Assembly: GCA_011389935.1 (NCBI GenBank)
Contig: JAABTJ010000015.1
Location: forward strand, 1 to 64,000
Length of the DNA: 64,000 nucleotides
Direction of reading: 5' to 3'
From: Desulfobacteraceae bacterium
Lineage (GTDB): Bacteria; Desulfobacterota; Desulfobacteria; Desulfobacterales; Desulfosalsimonadaceae
Part shown: positions 17,619 through 24,527 of the stretch, in pieces
Layout: the number at the start of each line of letters is the position of its first letter
How positions within the stretch are numbered: position 1 is the stretch's first letter
Notes under the pieces: model-generated
Databases searched by the model: none
Told to the model about the DNA's origin: nothing
The model's input: the letters and a program-made list of their open reading frames with translations, nothing else
Made by a program: the position numbers and the translations under genes

Positions 17619-18818
17619 ATGATGCACTTGATGCGACTGTGCTGCCTGCTGGTCTTCCTTGCGCCGGCACCGGGAATTGCGGGGGCTTTCAGCACAGTGG
17701 ATGAAATGATCGGTGATGCGGATGCCGTGGCCGTTGCCACCCCGGACGGCAGGCGCATTTACTCCAAAAATGAAGATGTCATGCTGACGCCGGCATCCAC
17801 GCTCAAAATCCTCACTGCCCTGGTCGCATTTGAACACCTGGGGACGGCGTACCGGTTTCCCACCGATTTTTACGTGGACGAAGAAAACAACCTGATCGTA
17901 AAGGGCTACGGCGACCCCTTTCTGGTCTCGGAAATCGTTGCAACAATCGCCCGGCACATGGCCGGCAGCATCGATTCGGTCAACCACCTGGTGGTGGACG
18001 GCTCCTTTTTTGCCGATGCGTCCATGCCGGGGACGGCTGAAAACTCCATCCGTTCCTATGACGCCCCCAACGGGGCCTTGTGCGTAAATTTCAACACGGT
18101 TTTTTTCAAAACGGAAAAAGACGGGCGGCTTGTCAGCGCCGAGCCGCAAACGCCGCTTCTGCCGACAGCTGTAAAGCGCATCCGGGAGATGCAAATCCCT
18201 GAAGGCCGCGTCCTGTTCTCTTCAACGTCCAATGAGACGGCCCGCTACGCAGGGGAATTGTTCCGGTATTTTCTGGAGGCATCGGGCGTCAATGTTAAAG
18301 GGGATATACGGATGGAGAGCGCGAATGGCGGAAAGGCATCGCTGGTATACCGGCATTATTCCGATCTGGACGTGACCGAATTGGTGCACCGGATGATGGA
18401 ATATTCAAACAACTTCATCGCCAACCAGCTCCTGCTGGCTTCCGGGGCAGCGGCGTATGGTCCGCCTGCAGCGCTTGAAAAAGGGGTTCGGGCGACACTG
18501 GCATATGCCGAAACGCTGTCCATTTCCCCTGAAATCGTTGAAGGATCGGGCATTTCCAGGAAAAACCGGGTTACGGCCGAAATGATGATCGCCATCCTGG
18601 ACGCCTTTGCCCCGCATTCCGAATTGCTGCAGAAGCGGGGGCGGATTTTTTACAAAACCGGAACGCTGAGCGGCATCCAGAGCCGCGCGGGCTATATTGA
18701 AGGAAAAGACGGGGTGTTGTACCGTTTCGTGGTGATGCTCAACACCGACGGGGCGCTTGCGGACCCCATCGTCGACCGGATCGCGGCAGCTCTGGTAAAA
18801 AAAGGGGGACGCCCATGA
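17619..18818 (+). CDS. D-alanyl-D-alanine carboxypeptidase/endopeptidase, PBP4 (S13) family
   Basis: This 399-residue periplasmic penicillin-binding protein trims peptidoglycan side chains. It has an N-terminal signal peptide (about 1-23), the SxxK motif STLK (60-63), SNN (about 263-265) and KTG (about 346-348). It is shorter than E. coli DacB because the inserted domain between the first two motifs is reduced. The last codons (KKGGRP and the TGA) lie inside a 36-base sequence found again at 60776-60812, so the original C-terminus may have been replaced by a repeat. It is co-transcribed with dtd. Confidence 0.88.
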   Translation: MMHLMRLCCLLVFLAPAPGIAGAFSTVDEMIGDADAVAVATPDGRRIYSKNEDVMLTPASTLKILTALVAFEHLGTAYRFPTDFYVDEENNLIVKGYGDPFLVSEIVATIARHMAGSIDSVNHLVVDGSFFADASMPGTAENSIRSYDAPNGALCVNFNTVFFKTEKDGRLVSAEPQTPLLPTAVKRIREMQIPEGRVLFSSTSNETARYAGELFRYFLEASGVNVKGDIRMESANGGKASLVYRHYSDLDVTELVHRMMEYSNNFIANQLLLASGAAAYGPPAALEKGVRATLAYAETLSISPEIVEGSGISRKNRVTAEMMIAILDAFAPHSELLQKRGRIFYKTGTLSGIQSRAGYIEGKDGVLYRFVVMLNTDGALADPIVDRIAAALVKKGGRP

Positions 18819-18832
18819 AATTATGCGTTTCT
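18797..18832 (+). repeat. 36-base sequence shared with 60776-60812
   Basis: From a seven-A run through GGGGGACGCCCATGAAATTA and GCGTTTCT the sequence is the same as at 60776-60812 apart from one extra G there. Here it supplies the last codons and stop of the PBP4 gene; at the other site it is intergenic. In both places a hairpin and then a GATGGC-end repeat follow, so a composite block of about 280 bases seems to have been duplicated and diverged. Confidence 0.75.
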
Positions 18833-18833
18833 A

Positions 18834-18872
18834 CAAGCCATCTCAAAAAAGATTATTTTGAGATGGCTTGTT
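18834..18872 (+). terminator. Perfect 16-base stem hairpin after the PBP4 gene
   Basis: ACAAGCCATCTCAAAA pairs perfectly with its downstream complement around a short loop. No T-run follows, so it may work as a transcript-end stabiliser more than as a classical terminator. A related but imperfect hairpin is at 29141-29187, which suggests a small repeat family. Confidence 0.45.
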
Positions 18873-18920
18873 GTGAAACGTCGGATCAGGCGACTTTGTA
18901 AAAAGCGCAAGACCAAGACG

Positions 18921-19074
18921 GATGAACTCGTAAAAAGTCGGTTTTGGACGGCAAAGTAAAAAGTTCAAGATCAAGGCGCGTGCAATCTTTGAAGAATTGA
19001 GCGTACTTCGCCGTACGTGAGATTCTTCAAAGATTGTGCGCAACGCAGATATTGGACTTTTCCGAAGCTGTCAA
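18921..19074. repeat. Interspersed repeat, copy 2 (inverted relative to copy 1)
   Basis: This 154-base element from GATGAACTCGTAAAAAGTC to CGAAGCTGTCAA is the reverse complement of the type seen at 8203 and 23595, with CGCAACGCAGATATTGGAC and the CGTAC-centred inner palindrome. A degraded partial copy (ACTTTGTAAAAAGCGCAAGA) precedes it at about 18893. Confidence 0.8.
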
Positions 19075-19093
19075 GGTTGAGGAACTCGTAACA

Positions 19094-19220
19094 GATGGCT
19101 ATGTTAAAAGTTCCATATACAAGGCGTAGCAATTTTTCATACGCGAAGGCATACATGTCGTATGTTGAGCGGATGAAAAATGGCTACAACGCAGTAGATG
19201 GGACTTTTAACGACGCCATC
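19094..19220. repeat. Interspersed repeat, divergent subtype ending at the folE2 stop codon
   Basis: This 127-base element starts GATGGCTATGTTAAAAGT and ends ACTTTTAACGACGCCATC; its ends match the other repeats but its middle differs, with ATTTTTCATACGCG and a TCATACG-type inner palindrome. The folE2 stop codon (19219-19221) overlaps its last bases, so the repeat inserted exactly at, or now supplies part of, that stop. Confidence 0.75.
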
Positions 19221-20097
19221 AAATGTTGGGGGGTTCGCCGCTGGTAATGTAGGCATAGGCGTTGTGGTTGTGGATGGATTCGAAGTTTTCAACGCTGACG
19301 TCAAACCAGGTGATATTCTTGTCGGCCTTCAATGAAACGGCAATGTCGCGCACGATGTCTTCCACGAACTTGGGATTGGAAAAACCCCGTTCGGTGACGT
19401 ATTTTTCATCGGCCCTTTTGAGCACCGAATAGACATCGCACGAGGCCGCCCGTTCCACCAGCTCGATCATGTCCTCCATCCAGATGAAGCGCTTGAAGCG
19501 GGTCCGCAGATGTACCATTCCCCGCTGGTTGTGCGCCCCGGAGACGCTGATTTCCCGGGAGCACGGGCATACCGAAGATATGGGGACGCTTACCTCGGAG
19601 ACCAGGTCAAGCTTGCTCGAATTGACGGAGCCGACCAGGCGGCAGGTATAATCCATGAGCCCCACGCACCGGGAAACCGGCGCCTGCTTTTCGATGAAAA
19701 ACGGGAATGTCACCTCGATATGCGCCGATTTGGCATCCAGGTGGGATTTCATCTGCGTGAGGATATCGGAAAATGTTTTGAGGGAGAGTTCAGGGCGGAA
19801 CAGGTGGAGGAGTTCCACAAAGCGGCTCATGTGGGTCCCCTTGCACTCGTGGGGGAGATCCACGTACATGTTGATATATGCAACGGTATGCTGCTTCCCC
19901 TTGTCCCGGTCCAGCACGGTCACCGGATAGCGAAGGTTTTTGATGCCGACCTTGTTGATGGCCATGTTGCGATGATCGGGGAGGCTCTGAACGTCTTTCA
20001 TGGAGGCGGCGTCGAAAACCTTTTCCAGCCGGTATTCTCCGGGACCGTCCTTGCCGTTTTCCCCGTCACCGGGCGTTTTAAAAAGTGTATCTTTCAT
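19219..20097 (-). CDS. folE2: GTP cyclohydrolase FolE2 (type IB)
   Basis: This 292-residue enzyme converts GTP to 7,8-dihydroneopterin triphosphate for folate (and preQ) synthesis. The tunnel-fold signature with the catalytic cysteine is SVCPCSREIS; the GAHNQRGMVH block and SHLDAKSAHIEVTFPFF are also typical of FolE2/COG1469. Since 7-deazaguanine genes (queE, queC) lie at 56.9-58.4 kb, its product may feed both folate and queuosine. It overlaps the ttcA-like gene by four bases (ATGA), and its stop codon coincides with a repeat end. Confidence 0.94.
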   Translation of the reverse strand: MKDTLFKTPGDGENGKDGPGEYRLEKVFDAASMKDVQSLPDHRNMAINKVGIKNLRYPVTVLDRDKGKQHTVAYINMYVDLPHECKGTHMSRFVELLHLFRPELSLKTFSDILTQMKSHLDAKSAHIEVTFPFFIEKQAPVSRCVGLMDYTCRLVGSVNSSKLDLVSEVSVPISSVCPCSREISVSGAHNQRGMVHLRTRFKRFIWMEDMIELVERAASCDVYSVLKRADEKYVTERGFSNPKFVEDIVRDIAVSLKADKNITWFDVSVENFESIHNHNAYAYITSGEPPNI

Positions 20098-20828
20098 TTC
20101 AGCATATAATCCATGTTTACATGGCTCATCGAACGGAAGATGTTGTCCTTGATTTTTTTATTGCCGCTGTAGAGCCGGTTTAAAAAAGCCTTGATTTCCT
20201 TTCGCCTGGAGTTTGTATTCGATGGGCAGGGATTGACGAATTCCGGAAATTTCTGATCATCCACAAACCGGGCAATCCGGTGCTCATCCACAAACGCAAG
20301 CGGTCTGATGATGGTAAAAAGCCCCTCAAACATCCTTTGCGCCGGAAGCATCGTTCCCATGGTGCCCGTGTGGCACATGTTGATAAACAGGGTTTCTATA
20401 ATATCATCCTTGTGATGCCCCAAGGCGATCTTGTTGCATCCGGTTTCTTTGGCGATTTCAAACATCCGGCGTCTGCGTTTTCTCGCGCACAGGAAGCACG
20501 GATTTTCGCGGTTTTCGTCGCTGTGGGCGTATACCCCGAAATCCGTCTTTTCCACCCGAAGCTCATACCCGGTTTCCCGGCACCAGCGGACGAGATCATC
20601 GGCAAAGCCTCCTTCAAAACCAGGGTCCACGTAGACCGGGTGGATGGTGTAGGCCACCGGAATCCGCGCGAGCCTTTCGGCAAGTATCCACAGCAGGCTC
20701 AAAGAGTCCTTCCCGCCGGAAAGGCCCACGAGAATCCGGTCATTGTCCGAAATCATTGCGTACCGATGGAGCGCCCGGCCGACGTCGTGATTGATCGCTT
20801 TATAATTGTTGCTGGTCGGTTGCATCAA
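20094..20828 (-). CDS. TtcA-family tRNA thiolation ATPase (PP-loop)
   Basis: This 244-residue adenine-nucleotide alpha-hydrolase has the PP-loop SGGKDS (37-42) and the cluster cysteines of TtcA-like enzymes, CFLC (C111, C114) and a third in NPCPSN. In E. coli TtcA makes 2-thiocytidine-32 in tRNA; related short proteins in this group may have other tRNA targets. It is shorter than E. coli TtcA (311). It lies between rpoZ and folE2 and is coupled to the latter by an ATGA overlap. Confidence 0.85.
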   Translation of the reverse strand: MMQPTSNNYKAINHDVGRALHRYAMISDNDRILVGLSGGKDSLSLLWILAERLARIPVAYTIHPVYVDPGFEGGFADDLVRWCRETGYELRVEKTDFGVYAHSDENRENPCFLCARKRRRRMFEIAKETGCNKIALGHHKDDIIETLFINMCHTGTMGTMLPAQRMFEGLFTIIRPLAFVDEHRIARFVDDQKFPEFVNPCPSNTNSRRKEIKAFLNRLYSGNKKIKDNIFRSMSHVNMDYMLK

Positions 20829-20851
20829 TACAGGCGCACACGCTGCATCGT

Positions 20852-21196
20852 CTATTGGTCGTCTTCTTCGGCGCCTTCGTCCGCGTCAGCGCCTTCCGCG
20901 GGGGGTTCGGGTGCTGCTTCCGAAGCATCACCGGCATCTTCTGCCGTGCTTTCCGCCATGCTCTCTTCCAGGCCTTCTTCCGAAATCGGATCCTCGTATT
21001 CCGTGTAATGCCGCGTCACAAAAACCTTGCCCGCGGCGATCTCCCGCAGGGCGGTCACGATATCCTCATTGTCCGAGGCTTCGATAAGCCGCTCACTGCC
21101 TTCCCGCAACTGCCGGACGCGCTTTGCCGCCGCATGCACGAGAAAAAACCGGTTCGGTATCCTTTTCAAACAATCTTCTACGGTAACCCTTGCCAT
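20852..21196 (-). CDS. rpoZ: RNA polymerase omega subunit with long acidic tail
   Basis: This 114-residue protein begins [17 protein letters not shown], the omega core (residues 1-65), which helps assemble RNA polymerase. The ATG at 21196 is chosen over an in-frame TTG nine bases upstream. After about residue 70 comes a low-complexity acidic tail rich in Glu, Ala and Asp (for example [15 protein letters not shown] and ending EGAEEDDQ), longer than in most omega proteins. It lies 27 bases behind greA, another transcription factor. Confidence 0.93.
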   Translation of the reverse strand: MARVTVEDCLKRIPNRFFLVHAAAKRVRQLREGSERLIEASDNEDIVTALREIAAGKVFVTRHYTEYEDPISEEGLEESMAESTAEDAGDASEAAPEPPAEGADADEGAEEDDQ

Positions 21197-21223
21197 GATC
21201 CGCAATCCCCTATGTTATAATCT

Positions 21224-21691
21224 TTACCTGATTTCCACAAGCTCATACTGCCTTTTGCCGCCGGGGGCGTTTATGGTGATTTCATCACCCAATCTTTTTC
21301 CGATAATGGCTTTTCCAAGCGGCGATCCAACGGAAATCCGCCCTTCCTTGATATCCGATTCATCGGGGCCAACGAGCTGATAGGTCACCTCTTCCCCGGA
21401 ATCAATGTTTTCAAGCATCACGACGCAGCCAAACACGGCCTTTTCCTTGGGCGAATCATCCGTGTCAATGATGTCCGCATTGGAAAGCTTGTACGAGAGC
21501 TCGTTGATCCGCCCCTCGATGTACCCCTGCCTTTCCTTTGCCGCATCGTATTCGGCGTTTTCAGAAAGATCACCGTGGGCCCTTGCTTCTTCGATCGCCC
21601 GTATGTTTTTGGGGCGCTCGATTTTTTTTAATTTTCCAAGCTCTTCTTTTAAGGCGTCGTAACCCTTCCTGGTGATCGGCACCTGTTTCAC
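21224..21691 (-). CDS. greA: Transcription elongation factor GreA
   Basis: This 155-residue protein rescues backtracked RNA polymerase by stimulating transcript cleavage. The N-terminal coiled coil contains the AHGDLSENAEYDAAKE signature with the acidic tip (about 35-50), and the C-terminal FKBP-like domain ends with SPLGKAIIGKRLGDEI. It is preceded by leuB with a 13-base gap and followed by rpoZ. Confidence 0.96.
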   Translation of the reverse strand: MKQVPITRKGYDALKEELGKLKKIERPKNIRAIEEARAHGDLSENAEYDAAKERQGYIEGRINELSYKLSNADIIDTDDSPKEKAVFGCVVMLENIDSGEEVTYQLVGPDESDIKEGRISVGSPLGKAIIGKRLGDEITINAPGGKRQYELVEIR

Positions 21692-21704
21692 GATATTTCT
21701 CCGG

Positions 21705-22772
21705 TTATTCGTTTTTTACGTATGTAACAATAAGATCGCCGACTTCAGCGGTGGTATACCCCATTTTGCCGGCACCAAGGTCCTTTATATCGTTTTTCAG
21801 GGCTTTTTTCACCGCTTTCTCGATGCGGGCGGCCCCTTTTTCCTCGCCTAAAGTTTCCAGCATCAACTGACCGGCACAGATGGCCGCCATGGGATTGATG
21901 ACCTGCTTTCCGGTATAACGCGGCGCTGATCCGCCGATCGGTTCGAACATGGAGACGCCTTCGGGATTGATATTGCCGCCGGCGGCAATGCCCATGCCCC
22001 CCTGGATCATGGCGCCAAGATCCGTAATGATGTCTCCGAACATGTTGTCCGTGACGATGACGTCAAACCATTCCGGGTTTTTCACCATCCACATGCAGAT
22101 GGCATCCACGTGCGCGTAATCGGTTTCAATATCCGGGTATTCTTCGGCGACCTCGTAAAAAGTCCTCTCCCACAGATCAAAGGCATACGTAAGCACGTTG
22201 GTTTTCCCGCAAAGGGTGATCTTCTTGTTCTTGTTGCGATACCGGCAGTACTCGAATGCGTACCGGATGCATCGCTCCACCCCCTTTCGGGTGTTGATGG
22301 ACTCCTGCACGGCCACCTCGTCCGGCGTGCCCCGTTTCAAAACACCGCCCGCACCGGCGTAGAGGCCTTCGCTGTTTTCACGGACAACCACGAAATCAAT
22401 ATCTTCGGGCCCCTTGTTGGCAAGCGGCGTTGTCACGCCTTCGTAAAGCTTTACCGGGCGCAGGTTGATGTACTGGTCCAGATCGAAACGGAGCCTGAGA
22501 AGAAGCCCCTTTTCCAGGATACCGGGCTTTACGTCGGGATGGCCGATAGCGCCCAGGAAAATACTGTCCGCCCCCCGCAGTTCCGCTACCACGTGGTCCG
22601 GCAGAATTTCACCGGTTTTGGTGTAGTGTTCGCCACCCATGTTGTAATATGTGTAGTCAAGACCGAATCCTTCGACACCTGCCGCGGCGTCGAGCACCTT
22701 GATGCCTTCGGCAACCACTTCCGGACCGGTGCCGTCTCCGGGCATAACAGCGATCTGATACGTTTTTCCCAT
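21705..22772 (-). CDS. leuB: 3-isopropylmalate dehydrogenase (isocitrate/isopropylmalate family)
   Basis: This 355-residue NAD-dependent beta-decarboxylating dehydrogenase carries [10 protein letters not shown], the substrate loop [17 protein letters not shown] (about 92-108), [12 protein letters not shown], and [17 protein letters not shown]. The substrate loop with Leu/Arg pattern fits isopropylmalate, placing it in leucine synthesis; close relatives act on homoisocitrate or other malates, so specificity is inferred. AAAGGAG stands nine bases before the ATG. No other leu gene is in the window. Confidence 0.85.
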   Translation of the reverse strand: MGKTYQIAVMPGDGTGPEVVAEGIKVLDAAAGVEGFGLDYTYYNMGGEHYTKTGEILPDHVVAELRGADSIFLGAIGHPDVKPGILEKGLLLRLRFDLDQYINLRPVKLYEGVTTPLANKGPEDIDFVVVRENSEGLYAGAGGVLKRGTPDEVAVQESINTRKGVERCIRYAFEYCRYRNKNKKITLCGKTNVLTYAFDLWERTFYEVAEEYPDIETDYAHVDAICMWMVKNPEWFDVIVTDNMFGDIITDLGAMIQGGMGIAAGGNINPEGVSMFEPIGGSAPRYTGKQVINPMAAICAGQLMLETLGEEKGAARIEKAVKKALKNDIKDLGAGKMGYTTAEVGDLIVTYVKNE

Positions 22773-22863
22773 AAAATCACAGCTCCTTTGTTATCAGCGC
22801 ATAGCAGGCATTGCCGTACATACGGCGGTATTTGTTGTTAGGAGGGGTACTGTTGTTTCCTTC

Positions 22864-23559
22864 TTACGGATTTTTTTCCTCCGGCAGATCCGGGAGTCGT
22901 CCGATAATCGAATACCCCGCGCTCACCCTGTCCCCCACCCTGGCGGAAACTTCAGCGTCTTCGGGAAGGTAAAGATCCACCCGGGACCCAAAACAGATCA
23001 TTCCGAAACGCTGCCCCGCTGCCACGGTGTCATTCGGATGCACCCAGGTGATGATTCTCCGGGCGATAAATCCGGCCACCTGGACCACGCCAATGACCCG
23101 GCGATCCTTGGTGGTCACAATCACGGCATTCCGCTCGTTTTCCAGGGAAGCCTTGTCCTTGTCTGCGGAAAAGAATTTCCCGGGATAATGCCGGACGGAC
23201 GTCACGTCGCCGGAAAAAGGAATCCGGTTGACATGGACGTTCAACACCGACATGAAAATGCCGACTTTCATACAAGGCCCTTCCACATAAGGGTTGTCCT
23301 CGACCTTTCCGGTAAACACCACCCGGCCGTCCGCAGGTGCGATCAGGGCGTTTTCGGAAACCGGGGTCGCCCGATCCGGATCCCTGAAAAACAGGCATAT
23401 GGCCACTGTTGCCAGAAGACCGAAAACGGCGATAACCGACCACCCGAGAATTGCAAAAACGACGGTGGCAAATGCGGCGGCATAGATAAATGGATAGCCG
23501 GGCGCCGCAACAGGAAAGGCCGTCCGGCTCGGCGGATCGGCCCATGTATACTGGTCCAT
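22864..23559 (-). CDS. psd: Phosphatidylserine decarboxylase family protein
   Basis: This 231-residue membrane enzyme makes phosphatidylethanolamine. Two hydrophobic segments lie at about 22-57. The proenzyme self-cleaves at the GS pair (G191-S192 in CFGSRVDLY) to create the pyruvoyl group, and APADGRVV, KVGIFMSVLNVHVNR are typical of the short (type II) form. No pssA is adjacent. A GATGGC-end repeat lies directly upstream at 23595-23748. Confidence 0.93.
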   Translation of the reverse strand: MDQYTWADPPSRTAFPVAAPGYPFIYAAAFATVVFAILGWSVIAVFGLLATVAICLFFRDPDRATPVSENALIAPADGRVVFTGKVEDNPYVEGPCMKVGIFMSVLNVHVNRIPFSGDVTSVRHYPGKFFSADKDKASLENERNAVIVTTKDRRVIGVVQVAGFIARRIITWVHPNDTVAAGQRFGMICFGSRVDLYLPEDAEVSARVGDRVSAGYSIIGRLPDLPEEKNP

Positions 23560-23594
23560 AGCGATTTGGCCTTTTCTGGTTCTGTTTTACTGTT

Positions 23595-23748
23595 GATGGC
23601 GCCGTAAAAAGTCCAATATCTGCGTTGCGCACAATCTTTAAAGAATCTCACGTACGGCTAAGTACGCTGCATTCTTCGAAATCACGCAAGCCTTGATCTT
23701 GAACTTTTTACGGCGCCATCTGAAAATCGACTTTTTATGAGCTCATCA
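23595..23748. repeat. Interspersed repeat, copy 3, with perfect 18-base terminal inverted repeats
   Basis: This is the best preserved copy: GATGGCGCCGTAAAAAGT at 23595-23612 is exactly repeated in inverse at 23703-23720, enclosing about 90 bases with the inner AAGAAT/ATTCTT and CGTAC/GTACG palindromes. A further partial repeat end (ACTTTTTATGAGCTCATC) runs to 23748. The form is that of a small non-autonomous palindromic element. It separates lon-tsaB from psd and the following genes. Confidence 0.85.
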
Positions 23749-23843
23749 ATGTTTATGCGTTTATTGTAAAGGTAAAATTATAAACGATTGACATCATAGT
23801 GTCAATAAATAGTCAACAGCCGGCCGGAAGAGCGGCGAAAAAA

Positions 23844-24527
23844 TCATCCCTGCCTGTATTTTTCCGCATCCGGGCGCCGGATATAGAACGGCGTGACATC
23901 ATGAGGCGCCACGCCGGCACCTCGGTGAAGTTGCCGGAAACCGAGACAGGCGACCGCGGAGGAACGAACCAGACTCATCCGGGGCGGCGCAATCACCGCT
24001 TGATCGCCGAGACGTCTCGCTATCAGATCCCGGTAAAGCAAGGCACCGCTTCCCACATAAAAGCATTTTTCCCCGCAGCCCTGCAGAATTTCTTCCGGGC
24101 CGGTCACCTGCGGGCGGCCGACCAATTCCAGATGGTCGCCTACCCACCTGTATGTTGCCGTGTAGACCTCGTTTTTGCGTGCATCGATAAGCGGACAGAT
24201 GAGGGTTTCAACGCCGACGCACTGAAAGGCCAGCACATCCAGGGTCGATACGGGGGCAACCGGTTTGGCGGCGGCAAAAGCAAGCCCTTTGACCGTGGCA
24301 ATGCCGATGCGAAGACCGGTAAAGCTTCCCGGCCCTGTGGTGACGGCAAATCCGACCAGATCACCGACCGAAAAGCCCGAAGCGCCCAGCACCGCGTCGA
24401 TCATGCCGGAAAGCTGCACTGCGTGGGTTCTGCCCGGATCGGCCGTGTACTCATACAGGGGGGTTTCGTTTTCCGTCAGCGCGACGCTGCAGGTGCTGGC
24501 TGACGTGTCAATAGCCAGTATTTTCAT
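23844..24527 (-). CDS. tsaB: tRNA threonylcarbamoyladenosine biosynthesis protein TsaB
   Basis: This 227-residue ASKHA-fold partner of TsaD is needed to make t6A37 in ANN-decoding tRNAs. MKILAIDTSASTCSVAL at the N-terminus, THAVQLSGMIDAVL and the GPGSFTGLRIG loop (about 70-80) are family hallmarks. Its ATG overlaps the lon stop (ATGA), so it is translated together with lon. Confidence 0.93.
   Translation of the reverse strand: MKILAIDTSASTCSVALTENETPLYEYTADPGRTHAVQLSGMIDAVLGASGFSVGDLVGFAVTTGPGSFTGLRIGIATVKGLAFAAAKPVAPVSTLDVLAFQCVGVETLICPLIDARKNEVYTATYRWVGDHLELVGRPQVTGPEEILQGCGEKCFYVGSGALLYRDLIARRLGDQAVIAPPRMSLVRSSAVACLGFRQLHRGAGVAPHDVTPFYIRRPDAEKYRQG

Noticed and set aside
22773-22863. Leucine leader peptide before leuB
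   Set aside because: The 91-base gap has a small GCCGTA:TACGGC hairpin but no frame with repeated Leu codons and no terminator.
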